The position numbers were made by a program, and so were the translations under genes. This document shows, one piece after another, positions 63,070 through 64,000 of a stretch of 64,000 bases of DNA (position 1 is the first letter of the stretch; every line of letters starts with the position of its first letter). The stretch is taken from positions 4,154,001-4,218,000 of the forward strand of contig NZ_CP043473.1 in the NCBI RefSeq assembly GCF_008275125.1, in the 5' to 3' direction. This stretch comes from Chromobacterium paludis. GTDB lineage: Bacteria; Pseudomonadota; Gammaproteobacteria; Burkholderiales; Chromobacteriaceae. The notes under the pieces were generated by a model that was given only the letters and a program-made list of their open reading frames with translations, was not told the origin of the DNA and did no database searches.

Positions 63070-64000
63070 ATGAATGCTCCGAAAATCTATGTTGCGGGTC
63101 ATCGGGGGATGGTAGGTTCCGCCATCATCCGTGTACTCCAGGCTAAGGGCTACCAAAATATTGTTACTCGTACGCATTCGGAACTGGATCTTACAAATCA
63201 GGCAGCAGTAAGGGATTTTTTTGAGGCGGAAAAGCCAGATCAGGTGTATCTGGCAGCGGCCAAAGTCGGTGGGATTTACGCCAATAATACCTATCCAGCG
63301 GAATTTATCTACCAAAATCTGATGATAGAAGCCAATGTCATTGATGCGGCTTTCCGTAGTGGTGTAAAGAAAATACTGTTTCTTGGTTCCAGCTGTATTT
63401 ACCCAAAATTGGCCCCCCAGCCGATGAGTGAAGCTGTACTGCTTACAGGCGTACTCGAAGCAACGAATGAGCCTTATGCCATTGCCAAGATTGCGGGTAT
63501 AAAATTGTGTGAGAGTTATAATCGCCAGTATGGCCAATCACATGGTATAGATTATCGTAGTGTGATGCCTACCAATCTATATGGACCGGGTGATAATTAT
63601 CATCCGGAAAATTCTCATGTAATTCCCGCGCTCATTTGCCGTTTTCATGAGGCAAAAATGAGCAATGCCCCAAGTGTTACTATTTGGGGTACAGGTAAGC
63701 CGAGACGGGAATTTCTATACGTGGATGATATGGCTTTGGCATGTGTTCATGTAATGAACCTCTCGACGGAGGCCTATATTGCAAATACCCAACCTATGCT
63801 CAGTCATATCAATGTCGGCTTCGGAGATGATGTTTCTATTCTTGAAGTGGCTCAAATTGTTGCCGAAACTGTAGGGTATGCCGGTACAATACATACGGAT
63901 CCAAACAAGCCAGATGGTACGCCTCGCAAGCTTATGGATAGTAGGCGACTCAATACTTTAGGCTGGAAAGCAAAAGTCAATCTTGTCGAAGGACTTGCAC
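63070..64000 (+). CDS. fcl: GDP-L-fucose synthase (partial, cut by window end)
   Basis: An epimerase-reductase of the extended SDR family, converting GDP-4-keto-6-deoxymannose to GDP-L-fucose. 310 codons are in the window without a stop. It has the NADP motif GHRGMVGS (10-17), GSSCIYP (106-112) and the catalytic Y136/K140 pair in YAIAK, the same numbering as E. coli Fcl. ATG at 63070 directly follows the manC stop. gmd (GDP-mannose dehydratase) is not in the window but should be close. Codon use is low-GC. Confidence 0.93.
   Translation, partial: MNAPKIYVAGHRGMVGSAIIRVLQAKGYQNIVTRTHSELDLTNQAAVRDFFEAEKPDQVYLAAAKVGGIYANNTYPAEFIYQNLMIEANVIDAAFRSGVKKILFLGSSCIYPKLAPQPMSEAVLLTGVLEATNEPYAIAKIAGIKLCESYNRQYGQSHGIDYRSVMPTNLYGPGDNYHPENSHVIPALICRFHEAKMSNAPSVTIWGTGKPRREFLYVDDMALACVHVMNLSTEAYIANTQPMLSHINVGFGDDVSILEVAQIVAETVGYAGTIHTDPNKPDGTPRKLMDSRRLNTLGWKAKVNLVEGLA

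Overview
The window looks like chromosomal DNA of a Chromobacterium-type betaproteobacterium (Neisseriales). The main evidence is a convergent, 3'-overlapping luxI/luxR pair that closely matches cviI/cviR of C. violaceum, with a CviR-type operator in front of cviI. The high-GC coding sequence, the beta/gamma-type lolB-ispE-tRNA-prs-rplY-pth-ychF block and the minor pilin genes fit this. No insertion sequence, prophage, integrase or CRISPR array is visible. Species cannot be settled from the sequence alone.

Layout. 1-3.4 kb: start of an aldehyde dehydrogenase-like gene, the cviI/cviR acyl-homoserine-lactone quorum-sensing pair and a LysR regulator. 3.4-6.6 kb (minus): a membrane diguanylate cyclase, then ubiU-ubiV-ubiT for oxygen-independent ubiquinone hydroxylation. 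6.7-10.9 kb (minus): five type IV pilin-like genes with 4-bp stop/start overlaps, one of them a very large PilX-like protein, preceded by a SirB2-family membrane protein gene. 11.2-22.9 kb (plus): recC, recB, a polyphosphate:AMP phosphotransferase, a periplasmic solute-binding-like protein, recD and a Nudix protein. 23-31.6 kb: small ORFs, an ABC exporter, tRNA-Arg(CCG), a diheme cytochrome c, rep, apaH, plsC and mutM. 31.7-38.2 kb (plus): TPR lipoprotein, lolB, ispE, tRNA-Gln(TTG), prs, rplY, pth, ychF. 38.4-50.5 kb: a Wzz-like protein, part of an amino-acid ABC importer, acyl-CoA ligase, a transsulfuration enzyme, nitronate monooxygenase, isoaspartyl peptidase, a second Nudix enzyme, ferredoxin-NADP reductase, two LysE-type exporters (one frameshifted), an acetyltransferase and a second diguanylate cyclase. 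50.6-54.7 kb (minus): an Orn/Lys/Arg decarboxylase with an elaborate leader, and a cardiolipin-synthase-like phospholipase D. 55-61 kb: gltB-gltD. 61.2-64 kb: the start of a lower-GC exopolysaccharide locus (MarR-type EPS regulator, manC, fcl cut by the window end).

How the genes fit together. Several anaerobic features occur together: ubiUVT, a perfect FNR-type box between the SirB2-family gene and recC, and a weaker one before ubiU. RecBCD functions lie in one gene run, but recD is separated from recB by two metabolic or transport genes. The ispE-prs block carries a near-consensus promoter inside ispE and intrinsic terminators just upstream of prs and pth, which suggests tuned read-through. 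ManC and Fcl belong to GDP-mannose to GDP-L-fucose synthesis and mark the edge of a surface-polysaccharide region.

The most interesting candidate for an undescribed system is the leader of the decarboxylase gene. It has an Arg-rich open frame, an internal terminator-like hairpin and a 51-nt hairpin that begins one base after the leader stop codon. The second notable point is an exact 7-bp tandem duplication that accounts for the frameshift in one LysE-type exporter. All functional calls come from reading the sequence and recalled family features. No database search was run.
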